From NCBI RefSeq assembly GCF_009806555.1, contig NZ_VUOK01000021.1, positions 372,001 to 436,000 of the forward strand: DNA of 64,000 nt. The letters are read 5' to 3'. This document shows positions 53,008 through 60,255 of this stretch, piece after piece (within the stretch, counting starts at the first letter, position 1; every line of letters starts with the position of its first letter). Origin of the DNA: Methylobacterium sp. 2A (GTDB lineage Bacteria > Pseudomonadota > Alphaproteobacteria > Rhizobiales > Beijerinckiaceae). Under the pieces are notes generated by a model, which saw only the letters and a program-made list of their open reading frames with translations, had not been told where the DNA came from and did not search any database. Made by a program: the position numbers and the translations under genes.

Positions 53008-53424
53008 ATGCGCAGCTTTTTCCACTTGGCCTACAACGTCCGCGACCTCGACGAAACGCGGCGCTTCTACGGTGACGTCCTCGGATGCAAGGAAGGCCGC
53101 AGCGCGCCCACCTGGGTCGATTTCGATTTCTTCGGTCACGAGATCTCGCTCCATCTCGGCGAGCCGTTCGCCGTGGCGAACACGGGACGGGTGGGAGACC
53201 ACCTCGTCCCGATGCCGCATCTGGGCGTTGCCCTGCAGCTCGATGACTGGAAAGACCTCGCGGCACGCCTGAAGGACAAGGGCGTCGCCTTCGTGCTGGA
53301 GCCGATGGCCCGCTTCGAAGGCCAGCCCGGCGAGCAGTGGACGATGTTCTTCTACGATCCGTCCGGCAACCCGATCGAGATCAAGGGCTTCCGGTCCCTC
53401 GACACCCTGTTCGCCGCACACTGA
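53008..53424 (+). CDS. VOC-family protein (glyoxalase/dioxygenase fold)
   Basis: 138-residue protein with paired beta-alpha-beta-beta-beta modules. Metal-ligand candidates are His in FFHLAYNVRDLDETRRFYGDVLGC (module 1) and HEISLHLGEP, and Glu in FYDPSGNPIEIKGF. The ATG at 53008 follows an ACGGAGA site. VOC members include glyoxalases, ring-cleavage enzymes and resistance proteins; which applies is not clear. It lies beside an MFS transporter under a divergent LysR gene, suggesting catabolism of a small organic acid. Confidence 0.87.
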   Translation: MRSFFHLAYNVRDLDETRRFYGDVLGCKEGRSAPTWVDFDFFGHEISLHLGEPFAVANTGRVGDHLVPMPHLGVALQLDDWKDLAARLKDKGVAFVLEPMARFEGQPGEQWTMFFYDPSGNPIEIKGFRSLDTLFAAH

Positions 53425-53636
53425 CCGTCCCCACCGCTGCGGCCCCAGGTCGTTTCCATCCTGACGATGAGATCGCGCGCCGATTGCTATCGATCGGCGT
53501 GCGATTTTGCTATTCGTAAAACGACCAACCAATAAAAACGGCAGATTATCGCTCATTCCGCCATGAATGGCATGGATGTTGCTGACGATACACTGACCGA
53601 AGCGGACGGATGTCCTCACGCGGGGAGAAGGACGAC

Positions 53637-54947
53637 ATGATTTCTGCGAGCGCGCAGCCTGCGATAACCGTCACGGCCGAAACCGCGAGCGCTCCCTATC
53701 GCAAAGCGACCCTGCGGCTCATTCCGTTGCTGATGCTGTGCTACGTCGCGGCGTTCCTGGACCGCGTGAATGTCGGGTTTGCCAAGCTGACGATGCTCGG
53801 GGATCTCGGCTTCAGCGAGGCTGCCTACGGATTCGGCGCCGGCCTCTTCTTCTTCGGCTACTTCCTCTTTGAAACCCCGAGTAATCTGCTGATGCACCGC
53901 ATCGGCGCGCGGCTCACCCTGTCCCGGATCATGATCCTCTGGGGGCTCATCTCCGCAGCGTTCGCTTTCGTCCAGACCGAGTGGCACTTTTACACGCTCC
54001 GGTTCCTCCTCGGAGCGGCCGAAGCGGGCTTCTATCCGGGCGTCATCCTCTACCTGACCTACTGGTTCCCGGCCGTGCGGCGGGCCCGCGTCGTCGCCCT
54101 GTTCATCTGTGCCATCCCCCTCGCGGGACTGATCGGCGGCCCCTTGTCCGGCACGATCCTGGCGATGTCTCACGACGCCGCGGGCCTGCGCGGCTGGCAA
54201 TGGCTGTTCCTGATCGAGGCCCTCCCATCCCTGATCCTGGGACTCGTGATTCTCGTCTGCCTCGACGACAGCCCCGCCAAGGCGCGGTGGCTGACGGCAG
54301 ACGAGAAGGCGCTCATCGAGAACGACCTCCGCGCCGACGTCGCGGCCCCGTCCGAGACAGCAGGTCTGTCGGGGGTCGTGTCAGGCATCGTCGCCCTGCT
54401 CTCGATCATCGCCTTCTGCCAAGCGATCGGGCAATATGGGCTTTCCTTCTGGTTGCCGACGCTCATCGCACAGGCCGGCGTCAAGGGTCCCCTCGCCATC
54501 GGCCTGTTCAGCGCCATCCCGTTCGGCGTGGCGATCGTGGGCATGCTCCTGACCGCACGGAGTTCGGACCGTCGGAACGAGCGTCGCTGGCATCTCGTCA
54601 CGTCGTTCCTGGTGGGAGCCTTCGGCCTCGCCGCGAGCACGCTCTTCGCCGGCGACGTGGCGGCCTCGCTCATAGCCCTCTGCGTGGCGGCGGCGGGCTG
54701 CTATACGGTGACAGCCCTGTTCTGGATCCTGCCGCCGCTCTTCCTCACGGGTGTCGAGGCCGCCGCCGGCATCGCCATCATCAACTCGGTGGGGGCGATT
54801 GCCGGCTTCGTGAGCCCCTTCGCCGTGGGCTGGATCCGGGAAACGACGCAGAGCACCAATGGCGGCATGCTGGCGACGAGCGCCTTCATGATCCTCGGCG
54901 CCATGCTCACGACGCTATTGCCGACGTGGAAGGGCGGGCGACGCTGA
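53637..54947 (+). CDS. MFS transporter, anion:cation symporter family
   Basis: 436-residue membrane protein with twelve predicted helices and a central loop. The first helices read LRLIPLLMLCYVAAFLDRVNVGFAKL, a signature of the ACS family (tartrate, phthalate, hexuronate and glucarate porters). EAGFYPGVILYLTYWFP lies after helix 4. The ATG at 53637 has GGAGAAGG upstream. Together with the VOC gene it probably takes up and processes an organic acid. Confidence 0.92.
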   Translation: MISASAQPAITVTAETASAPYRKATLRLIPLLMLCYVAAFLDRVNVGFAKLTMLGDLGFSEAAYGFGAGLFFFGYFLFETPSNLLMHRIGARLTLSRIMILWGLISAAFAFVQTEWHFYTLRFLLGAAEAGFYPGVILYLTYWFPAVRRARVVALFICAIPLAGLIGGPLSGTILAMSHDAAGLRGWQWLFLIEALPSLILGLVILVCLDDSPAKARWLTADEKALIENDLRADVAAPSETAGLSGVVSGIVALLSIIAFCQAIGQYGLSFWLPTLIAQAGVKGPLAIGLFSAIPFGVAIVGMLLTARSSDRRNERRWHLVTSFLVGAFGLAASTLFAGDVAASLIALCVAAAGCYTVTALFWILPPLFLTGVEAAAGIAIINSVGAIAGFVSPFAVGWIRETTQSTNGGMLATSAFMILGAMLTTLLPTWKGGRR

Positions 54948-55305
54948 GCGGTTGGGCATTTTCCGCCTTTGTGGATGCCGGTTCGGCGCTGGAAAGCGCG
55001 GCCCGGACCACGAACGAGGGTGTTTGTGTCATGACGCGAGGCGTTGCCGGACTGCCATTCCGGCCGGGCGGTGAACCGGTCACGCCTCGCCTCGATCAGT
55101 GTCCGATCGACCGTGAAGCGCTGGCGGGTCACAGCCGCGAGCCGACCCGGCACGAGCCCGGGGCCATCGCGGTAGAAGACGATTGAGGCGCCTGTCTTGA
55201 CGCAGGCCTGCGCGCGGATGTCGACAGACCGGATCATGACGTTACGCGCCGTGCAGGCGAATTCGAGCCCACTGGCGAGGGGGCCTCTGCCGCTCACGCC
55301 CACCG

Positions 55306-55437
55306 ATGCCGTCATCCGTATCGACTGATCTCCGTGAGCGCGTTGTCGCAGCCCTCGTCGAGGGAGCATCCTGTCATGCCTCGGTGGCTCGGCTCCGGCT
55401 GCAGGGGCAGATCGCTCCGCGTGCCAGGGCGTCACCC
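55306..55437 (+). pseudogene. IS630-family transposase remnant
   Basis: Starts MPSSVSTDLRERVVAALVEG and continues ASCHASVARL, then skips to LQGQIAPRA. This is the N-terminal helix-turn-helix of IS630-type transposases with an internal deletion of about 15-20 residues after VARL. The catalytic DDE domain is absent. Identification rests on the characteristic DLRERVV...EGASC pattern. Confidence 0.55.
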
Positions 55438-55622
55438 GTACAAATGGCTTGTCTAAGCGGCCGACCAAGAACGCAAAGACGTGAAGGCGGCCCGCCAAGG
55501 CTAGCGCGCATTCTGGTGGGCGTCCATCCGAGGTTTCCGGTCCGGGGTTGCAGGCTTCGCAATCACAGCCTCGCTCGACACCCTCGGATGGACCACCTCC
55601 ATAGCAATGACACCGAGTCTAG

Positions 55623-55855
55623 AGCGTATTATTGACTGCTAGCCCTAGATTTTTGGGCAGGGACCTATGAGGATGCTCGAACATCATGGTTTCAAAAGGT
55701 CGAGACCTTTTGCGGGTGCAGGGCGGAGCCCTGCGAACAGCCAGGGCTTCGCCCTGGCGACCCACCAAAGGGCTTTAGCCCTTTGGAAACTTTCGATCGA
55801 AGCCCAAACGACCGGTAGTGAGAAGCCGTTACAGGATAAAACTCAATAACACGCT
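55623..55855. mobile_element. MITE-like element with 15-bp terminal inverted repeats and CTAG flanks
   Basis: Left end AGCGTATTATTGACT and right end (reverse complement) AGCGTGTTATTGAGT agree at 13 of 15 bases. Both ends are bordered by CTAG (55619-55622 and 55856-55859), consistent with a target duplication of an IS5/IS427-like mechanism. The 233-bp element encodes no transposase and contains the branched hairpin repeat. On the right it interrupts the recombinase remnant after its RPG residues. Confidence 0.6.
55689..55790. repeat. Branched multi-hairpin repeat
   Basis: Outer GTTTC/GAAAC (55689-55693 with 55786-55790) encloses four hairpins: AAAAGGTC/GACCTTTT, GCAGGGC/GCCCTGC, CCAGGGC/GCCCTGG and CCAAAGGGC/GCCCTTTGG. 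A further GGGT/ACCC pairs around the middle two. The unit resembles REP-type extragenic repeats common in Methylobacterium, here carried within a MITE-like element. Confidence 0.65.
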
Positions 55856-55859
55856 CTAG

Positions 55860-56006
55860 CCCGGGCCGGGACCGGTTCGTACCGATCAGGCCGTAGTCCG
55901 TGTGGATCCGTTCCGGCGCGACCCCAAGCACTTTCAGCTCGGCGCGCTGGACCGCGAGGTTCTGCTTGTCGGTCGAGCAGCGGGCGTAGCCGATCCGGAC
56001 TCGTAG
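55860..56006 (-). pseudogene. Serine recombinase (resolvase) N-terminal remnant
   Basis: Decoded as RVRIGYARCSTDKQNLAVQR, then AELKVLGVAPERIHTDYGL and GTNRSRPG. This is the catalytic N-terminus of resolvases (Tyr-Ala-Arg-x-Ser with the nucleophile Ser). The expected initiator is changed to CTA and a TGA precedes it. The frame is cut after RPG exactly at the CTAG flank of the MITE-like element. The rest of the domain is not found on the other side. Confidence 0.7.
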
Positions 56007-56306
56007 TCACGGACCCGAGTGTGCGAGTGAGGCTCCATACTGGAAGGAGTAGCGTACAGCTCTCATGAGACCGGCGACCTCCCTGGGCGGCCAGGAACCG
56101 CGGCAGCCCCATAAGAATGTCAGTAGCGCGATCCCGGGGCGGGTGTGCTGAGCGGTTTTGGCCGTTCGCAGCCCGTCTGCTGCCGCGCTCGGGACGCATG
56201 TCAGCGGACGATGGTGCGGCTTTGATCATGATCTCACGGAAGCGTTGATCTAACGCATGGCCCTTTAAACAGCCCAGACGCAGTCAGGAGGTACGCTCGA
56301 TCAAGA

Positions 56307-58244
56307 GTGACCCAAACGATGATGACAGCGGTCACACCCTCACGCGAGATGGGATGCTCCCACGTTGCCGTTTGGATGCTGTGGCTTCGGGGATGGTTGG
56401 CTCTTTTGCCAATGGCCTGCTTGTGCGCGGGACTCTTGGGACGGGGGTTGGGTCATCCTGAGATCGCCACGTGGGCGTGGACGATTGCCACCCTAACCGT
56501 CACCGGACTTCTACTGGCTCAAATCGCGACGCGCTTGAAAAAAGGAGACGTCGGCCTCGATCTCGTGGCCCTGCTCTCGATGGGCGGCGCGCTCGTCCTG
56601 TCACAGCCGCTGGCTGGCGCCGTCATCGCCCTGATGTACGCGGGCGGCCAGTCTCTAGAAGCTTACGCGTCCGGCCGCGCCGGCAGGGCCATGACGGCGC
56701 TGATCGCGCGCCAGCCGCGCACCGCCCTCCGCGAGGACGGCAACGCGTTGATCGATGTGCCCGTCGCGGCGCTAGTCCCAGGAGACCGCATCCTGGTGCG
56801 CGTCGGAGACGTCCTGCCGGTGGACGGTCGTGTCACCGCGGGCCGAGCCGTGCTCGACCGGTCGAGCCTGACCGGCGAGGCGCTGCCCGTCACCGCCCTC
56901 GCGAACGAGCCCGTGCTGAGCGGGACCGTGAACGTGGGCACGCCGTTCACGCTGCTTACGGAGCGGCCCGCGGCCGAGAGCACGTATGCCGGGATCGTCC
57001 GGCTCGTGGAGGCGGCGCAAGCCCGGAAGGCGCCGATGGCACGCCTAGCAGACCAGTACGGGCTCGCCTTCCTCGTCCTGACGCTGCTGCTGGCTGGAAG
57101 CGCCTGGCTCGCCACCGGCGACCCCATTCGGGCGCTGGCCGTGCTGGTCGTCGCCACGCCGTGCCCGCTCATCCTGGCGGTCCCCGTCGCCCTCGTCTCC
57201 GGCCTCTCGCGCGCGGCCGGCATCGGCGTGCTCATCAAGGGCGGCGGGGCTTTGGAGACGCTGGCCAAGGTTCGCGTCCTGGTGATCGATAAGACGGGCA
57301 CCCTGACCCACGGCGCGGCGCAGCTGACCTCCGCACGTATGCTCGGCGCCCTCGATGAAAGCGAGGTCCTGGGATTCGCGGCATCCCTCGAACAAGCCTC
57401 TGGCCACCCGCTGGCTCGGACTCTGATCGAGGAGGCGGCGAGGCGAGGCCTGGAGCTCTCGCAACCCGAGGAGGTCGAGGAGATGCCCGGGGAAGGCCTG
57501 ACAGGACTGGTGGAGGGGCGGCCCGTCGCCGTCGGGGGTCCGCATATCATGCGGATGCATGGGATCCACTTCCCGCCACCGGGCACGGCAGGGACCAGCG
57601 CGGCGGTCGCGTCGACGGTGCTGATCGCCGTCGATGGCGTCCCGGCCGCCGCATTGGAGTTCGCCGATCCGCTGCGGGCGGACGGCGGCACTACGCTCTT
57701 GGAACTGCGCGCGTGCGGCCTTGAGCGCGTGGTGCTCGCGACCGGAGACCGACGCCCCATCGCGGAGGCGCTGGTTGCCGGGCTGCCGGTAGACGCCATC
57801 GTCGCCGACCTGGACCCGACGTCCAAGACGGACACCGTGGCCGCCGAGCGGCGGAGCGGCCCCGTGATGATGGTCGGCGACGGGGTCAACGATGCGCCGG
57901 CGCTGGCGGCAGCCGACCTCGGCGTGGCACTCGGTGCCCGAGGTGCCGCGGCGGCGGCCGAGGCGGCGGACGTCGTCCTGCTGGTCGACAGCTTGGCGCC
58001 GCTACCCCGCGCCATCCGCATCGCCAAGCGTGCCCGCGCCATCGCGCTCCAGAGCGTCTGGGTCGGCCTCGGGCTCTCGCTCACCGGCATGCTCGCGGCG
58101 GCGCTGGGCTATCTCTCACCCCTCCAAGGGGCCTTGCTGCAGGAAGCCATCGACGTCGCCGTGATCCTCAACGCCATGCGCGCGCTCGGCGGTCCACAGG
58201 GTGGACGCGAGCCCGAGGCACGCGGCGTTCCGCGACCTTCGTGA
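56307..58244 (+). CDS. Heavy-metal P1B-type ATPase with TPC motif
   Basis: 645-residue metal pump. There is no N-terminal metal-binding domain. Motifs: SLTGEALPV near residue 190, transmembrane ATPCPLILAVP near 283, the phosphorylated Asp in DKTGTLT near 328, SGHPLA in the nucleotide domain, and GDGVNDAPALAAADLG near 523. TPC in place of CPC marks the P1B-5-like group, linked to nickel or iron export in Sinorhizobium. It begins with GTG; the nearest GGAGG is 16 bases away, so the start is uncertain. A universal stress gene follows after 100 bp. Confidence 0.9.
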   Translation: MTQTMMTAVTPSREMGCSHVAVWMLWLRGWLALLPMACLCAGLLGRGLGHPEIATWAWTIATLTVTGLLLAQIATRLKKGDVGLDLVALLSMGGALVLSQPLAGAVIALMYAGGQSLEAYASGRAGRAMTALIARQPRTALREDGNALIDVPVAALVPGDRILVRVGDVLPVDGRVTAGRAVLDRSSLTGEALPVTALANEPVLSGTVNVGTPFTLLTERPAAESTYAGIVRLVEAAQARKAPMARLADQYGLAFLVLTLLLAGSAWLATGDPIRALAVLVVATPCPLILAVPVALVSGLSRAAGIGVLIKGGGALETLAKVRVLVIDKTGTLTHGAAQLTSARMLGALDESEVLGFAASLEQASGHPLARTLIEEAARRGLELSQPEEVEEMPGEGLTGLVEGRPVAVGGPHIMRMHGIHFPPPGTAGTSAAVASTVLIAVDGVPAAALEFADPLRADGGTTLLELRACGLERVVLATGDRRPIAEALVAGLPVDAIVADLDPTSKTDTVAAERRSGPVMMVGDGVNDAPALAAADLGVALGARGAAAAAEAADVVLLVDSLAPLPRAIRIAKRARAIALQSVWVGLGLSLTGMLAAALGYLSPLQGALLQEAIDVAVILNAMRALGGPQGGREPEARGVPRPS

Positions 58245-58344
58245 GGGGGCGGGTGCGCCCTTCGGGCTTGCGATGGATCAAGGTGTGCCGCACCAGGCAA
58301 GGTCAGGCTCCCCTCGTCGGCTTCGACGCAACTGGGAGGCTGCC

Positions 58345-59157
58345 ATGGACTACGCGAACATCCTTGTTCCCGCCGACCTTGGCGAGGCAGCCCCGGACCG
58401 GATACGGCTCGCCGCCGACCTCGCCCGACGCTTCGACGCGACTTTGACGGGTGCGGCCGCCGACGTGGTCCCGGCGCCCATCCTGGTTCGGGACATCTAC
58501 GATGCCATCGACCAAGAGCGACGCAACAAGGCGCAGATACAAGCAATCCTGGACCAGGCACGCGCGTCGTTCGAGCGCTCCGCCGGGGATGGCATCCGCA
58601 CCGACTGGCGCCCCAGCTTTATCGATGCCACGGCGCACCTCATCGAGCAGGCGCGGGCTGCGGACCTCGTCGTCGTCAGCCGGCGCGGTCCGGGCGACGA
58701 GGATCCAGGGCCGCTCGGCGTGCTGCCCGGGTCCGTCCTGATGGAGGCCGGCAGGCCCGTCCTCGTCGTTCCGCCGCGGACCGCGCACCTGAAGGCGTCC
58801 CGGATCGTCGTTGCTTGGAAGGACGGTCCCGAAGCGCGACGGGCGGTGTCGGCCGCGCTGCCCCTCATGCGCGATGCAGACCAGGTCTTCGTCGCCTCCG
58901 TCGGGGCGGATCCGGGACATGAGGGCGCGGACGACCTGGCCAACCACCTCGCCCGGCACGGCGCCCACGTCACCGCCCACCTTCTGCACACGGCGGATGA
59001 TGACGGCTCGGAGATCCTGCGCTTCGCCCTGTTGCAGGACGCCGACCTGATCGTCCTGGGCGCCTACGGCCACTCCCGGTTGCGGGAGTGGATGTTCGGC
59101 GGTGTGACACGCGATGTCCTCGACCGTTCGCCCCTCTGCTGCCTGATGTGCCACTGA
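58345..59157 (+). CDS. Universal stress protein, two Usp domains
   Basis: 270-residue cytosolic protein with tandem Usp folds: MDYANILVPADLGEAAPDRI opens the first, and ASRIVVAWKDGPEARRAVSAA the second. The second ends in LIVLGAYGHSRLREWMFGGVTRDVL, the nucleotide-binding Gly-rich loop. Such proteins accumulate under hypoxia, starvation or oxidative stress. The ATG at 58345 has GGAGG upstream. The stop TGA overlaps an ATG that opens the cytochrome c remnant. Confidence 0.92.
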   Translation: MDYANILVPADLGEAAPDRIRLAADLARRFDATLTGAAADVVPAPILVRDIYDAIDQERRNKAQIQAILDQARASFERSAGDGIRTDWRPSFIDATAHLIEQARAADLVVVSRRGPGDEDPGPLGVLPGSVLMEAGRPVLVVPPRTAHLKASRIVVAWKDGPEARRAVSAALPLMRDADQVFVASVGADPGHEGADDLANHLARHGAHVTAHLLHTADDDGSEILRFALLQDADLIVLGAYGHSRLREWMFGGVTRDVLDRSPLCCLMCH

Positions 59158-59340
59158 TGTTCGGAGGAGACGCCCTCCTCGGTGCTGCCGTAGCGTTGCT
59201 GCCGCTCTCCCTGGCCACCGCGGCGCAGGACATCACGGCGGCGCGCGGCCGAGGGCTCGCGGGCGTGGTCTGTGCGCGGTGTCACGCGGTGCGCGCGACG
59301 GGCGAGAGCCCGATGCGCGAGGCACCGCCGTTCCGTCTCA
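59157..59340 (+). pseudogene. Truncated c-type cytochrome gene
   Basis: Begins MFGGDALLGAAVALLPLSLA, a signal peptide, and continues GRGLAGVVCARCHAVRATGES, the heme-binding CxxCH with the usual Gly-Glu-Ser after it, then REAPPFRL. Homology stops there: the following DNA is the start of a P-type ATPase in the opposite direction. The ATG overlaps the Usp stop, so the gene was once coupled to usp. The methionine-ligand half is lost. The frame itself runs on to 59558 as nonsense. Confidence 0.65.
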
Positions 59341-59540
59341 GGCGAGTTGCCGAAGTCGAGCGACAGGGCGCCGGCCGGCCCGAGAAAGCAGACGACGGGG
59401 CTCGCCAGCTGGTGCAGGAGCAGGGTGAGCGCGCCGGTCCGCTCCTCCGTGGCGACCGTGTTCGGACCGACGCGTGCAAGCCTTCGCCCAGCCTCCGCAT
59501 CCGTCAGGCCCGCGAGCAAGGTGGTTCCGAAGCGCCTCAA
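59341..59540 (-). pseudogene. N-terminal fragment of a cation-transporting P-type ATPase
   Basis: Minus-strand frame reading MRRFGTTLLAGLTDAEAGRR, then LARVGPNTVATEERTGALTL and LHQLASPVVCFLGPAGALSL. This is the N-terminal cation-ATPase domain (GLTxxEAxxRLxxxGPN) and the first membrane helix. It ends at the cytochrome c junction near 59341. The remaining 700 or so residues are missing. It is not identical to the N-terminus of the MgtA-like gene at the right edge. Confidence 0.6.
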
Positions 59541-59771
59541 AGCGTCCTTCGCCTATAGGGCCTGGATGGGCTCCGTCTCCGGACACGGCGGGGCCGGACG
59601 CCACCTGCTGGTCGGACGATGCAGGTTCTATGGCCGATCCCGGATCAAGCATGGCGCAGCCAGCCGAGGCGCGCCGCGTTCGGGCAGTCATCCGGGTATG
59701 TGTCGTCAGCCGTCCCAGCCCACAGCTCGCGCGTGCATCGGTTGCGCTCAGCGCCGCTCAGGCAGGCCGCC

Positions 59772-60043
59772 TCAATCGCCCGAGGGACCTCGGGCTCGCG
59801 CCGCCGGATGGCCTCGGTCAACGTTCAGGCCTCGCATCAGCCTCGCGACGCTGCACACCTCCTCAATGGCCTCGGGGGCAGAGTCGTGGGGGCCGAGACG
59901 TCCGCCTTCATCATCCTTCCCATCATTGCCGCGTCGATGTGCCGGGTTTTCTGCGCCGCCCGCAGCGGACAGCACCACGCGTCCAGCGAGGCCGCGGCGC
60001 CGAATGGGCCGAACGCCTTGGGAAGGTCGGCTGGTGCAGCCAT
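59772..60043 (-). pseudogene. Unidentified coding remnant with a probable frameshift
   Basis: From the ATG at 60043 the frame reads AAPADLPKAFGPFGAAASLD and TRHIDAAMMGRMMKADVSAP, then turns to Arg/Pro-rich nonsense. The neighbouring frame continues plausibly as PEAIEEVCSVARLMRGLNVD to a stop at 59772. Together they suggest one soluble helical protein of about 90 residues broken by a frameshift near 59880. I do not recognise the family, and chance in GC-rich DNA is possible. Confidence 0.3.
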
Positions 60044-60255
60044 GGCGGTCTCCGCGCAAACTCTGCGTGTCCCACCCACGAAGCAGCTCCCTTGATCCAT
60101 CGCAAAGCCCGTGAAGCGGCTTCGGCGCACGTATCGGGCGGCGCCGGTCTGTGGGATCGGGCGGCACGCCGGCCGCCGACGAGGTCAGGGTGCTCAGCCC
60201 TGCCGACTTCGGCCTACGCCGCTTCGAAGGTCGAGCCGCCCGAGGATCAACCCGC

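Larger units (their letters stand above)
54948..56306. other. Mobile-element graveyard between MFS gene and P1B ATPase
   Basis: 1.36 kb without an intact gene. It holds an IS630-type remnant (55306-55437), an inverted repeat GTCCATCCGAGG/CCTCGGATGGAC (55522-55533 and 55582-55593), a MITE-like element (55623-55855) and a serine-recombinase remnant (55860-56006). The first 350 bp contain a minus-strand frame with protein-like composition (QACVKTGASIVFYRDGPG) that I cannot identify. The last 300 bp show nothing clear. Confidence 0.6.

Noticed and set aside
54701-55315. Minus-strand frame extending under the MFS gene end
   Set aside because: It overlaps a firmly identified MFS gene by nearly 250 bp. 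The part beyond the gene might be a remnant, but I cannot name it.
55380-55540. Possible IS481-type transposase start on the minus strand (MDAHQNAR)
   Set aside because: Similarity is eight residues long and ends in a stop. The plus-strand IS630 pattern in the same DNA is stronger.
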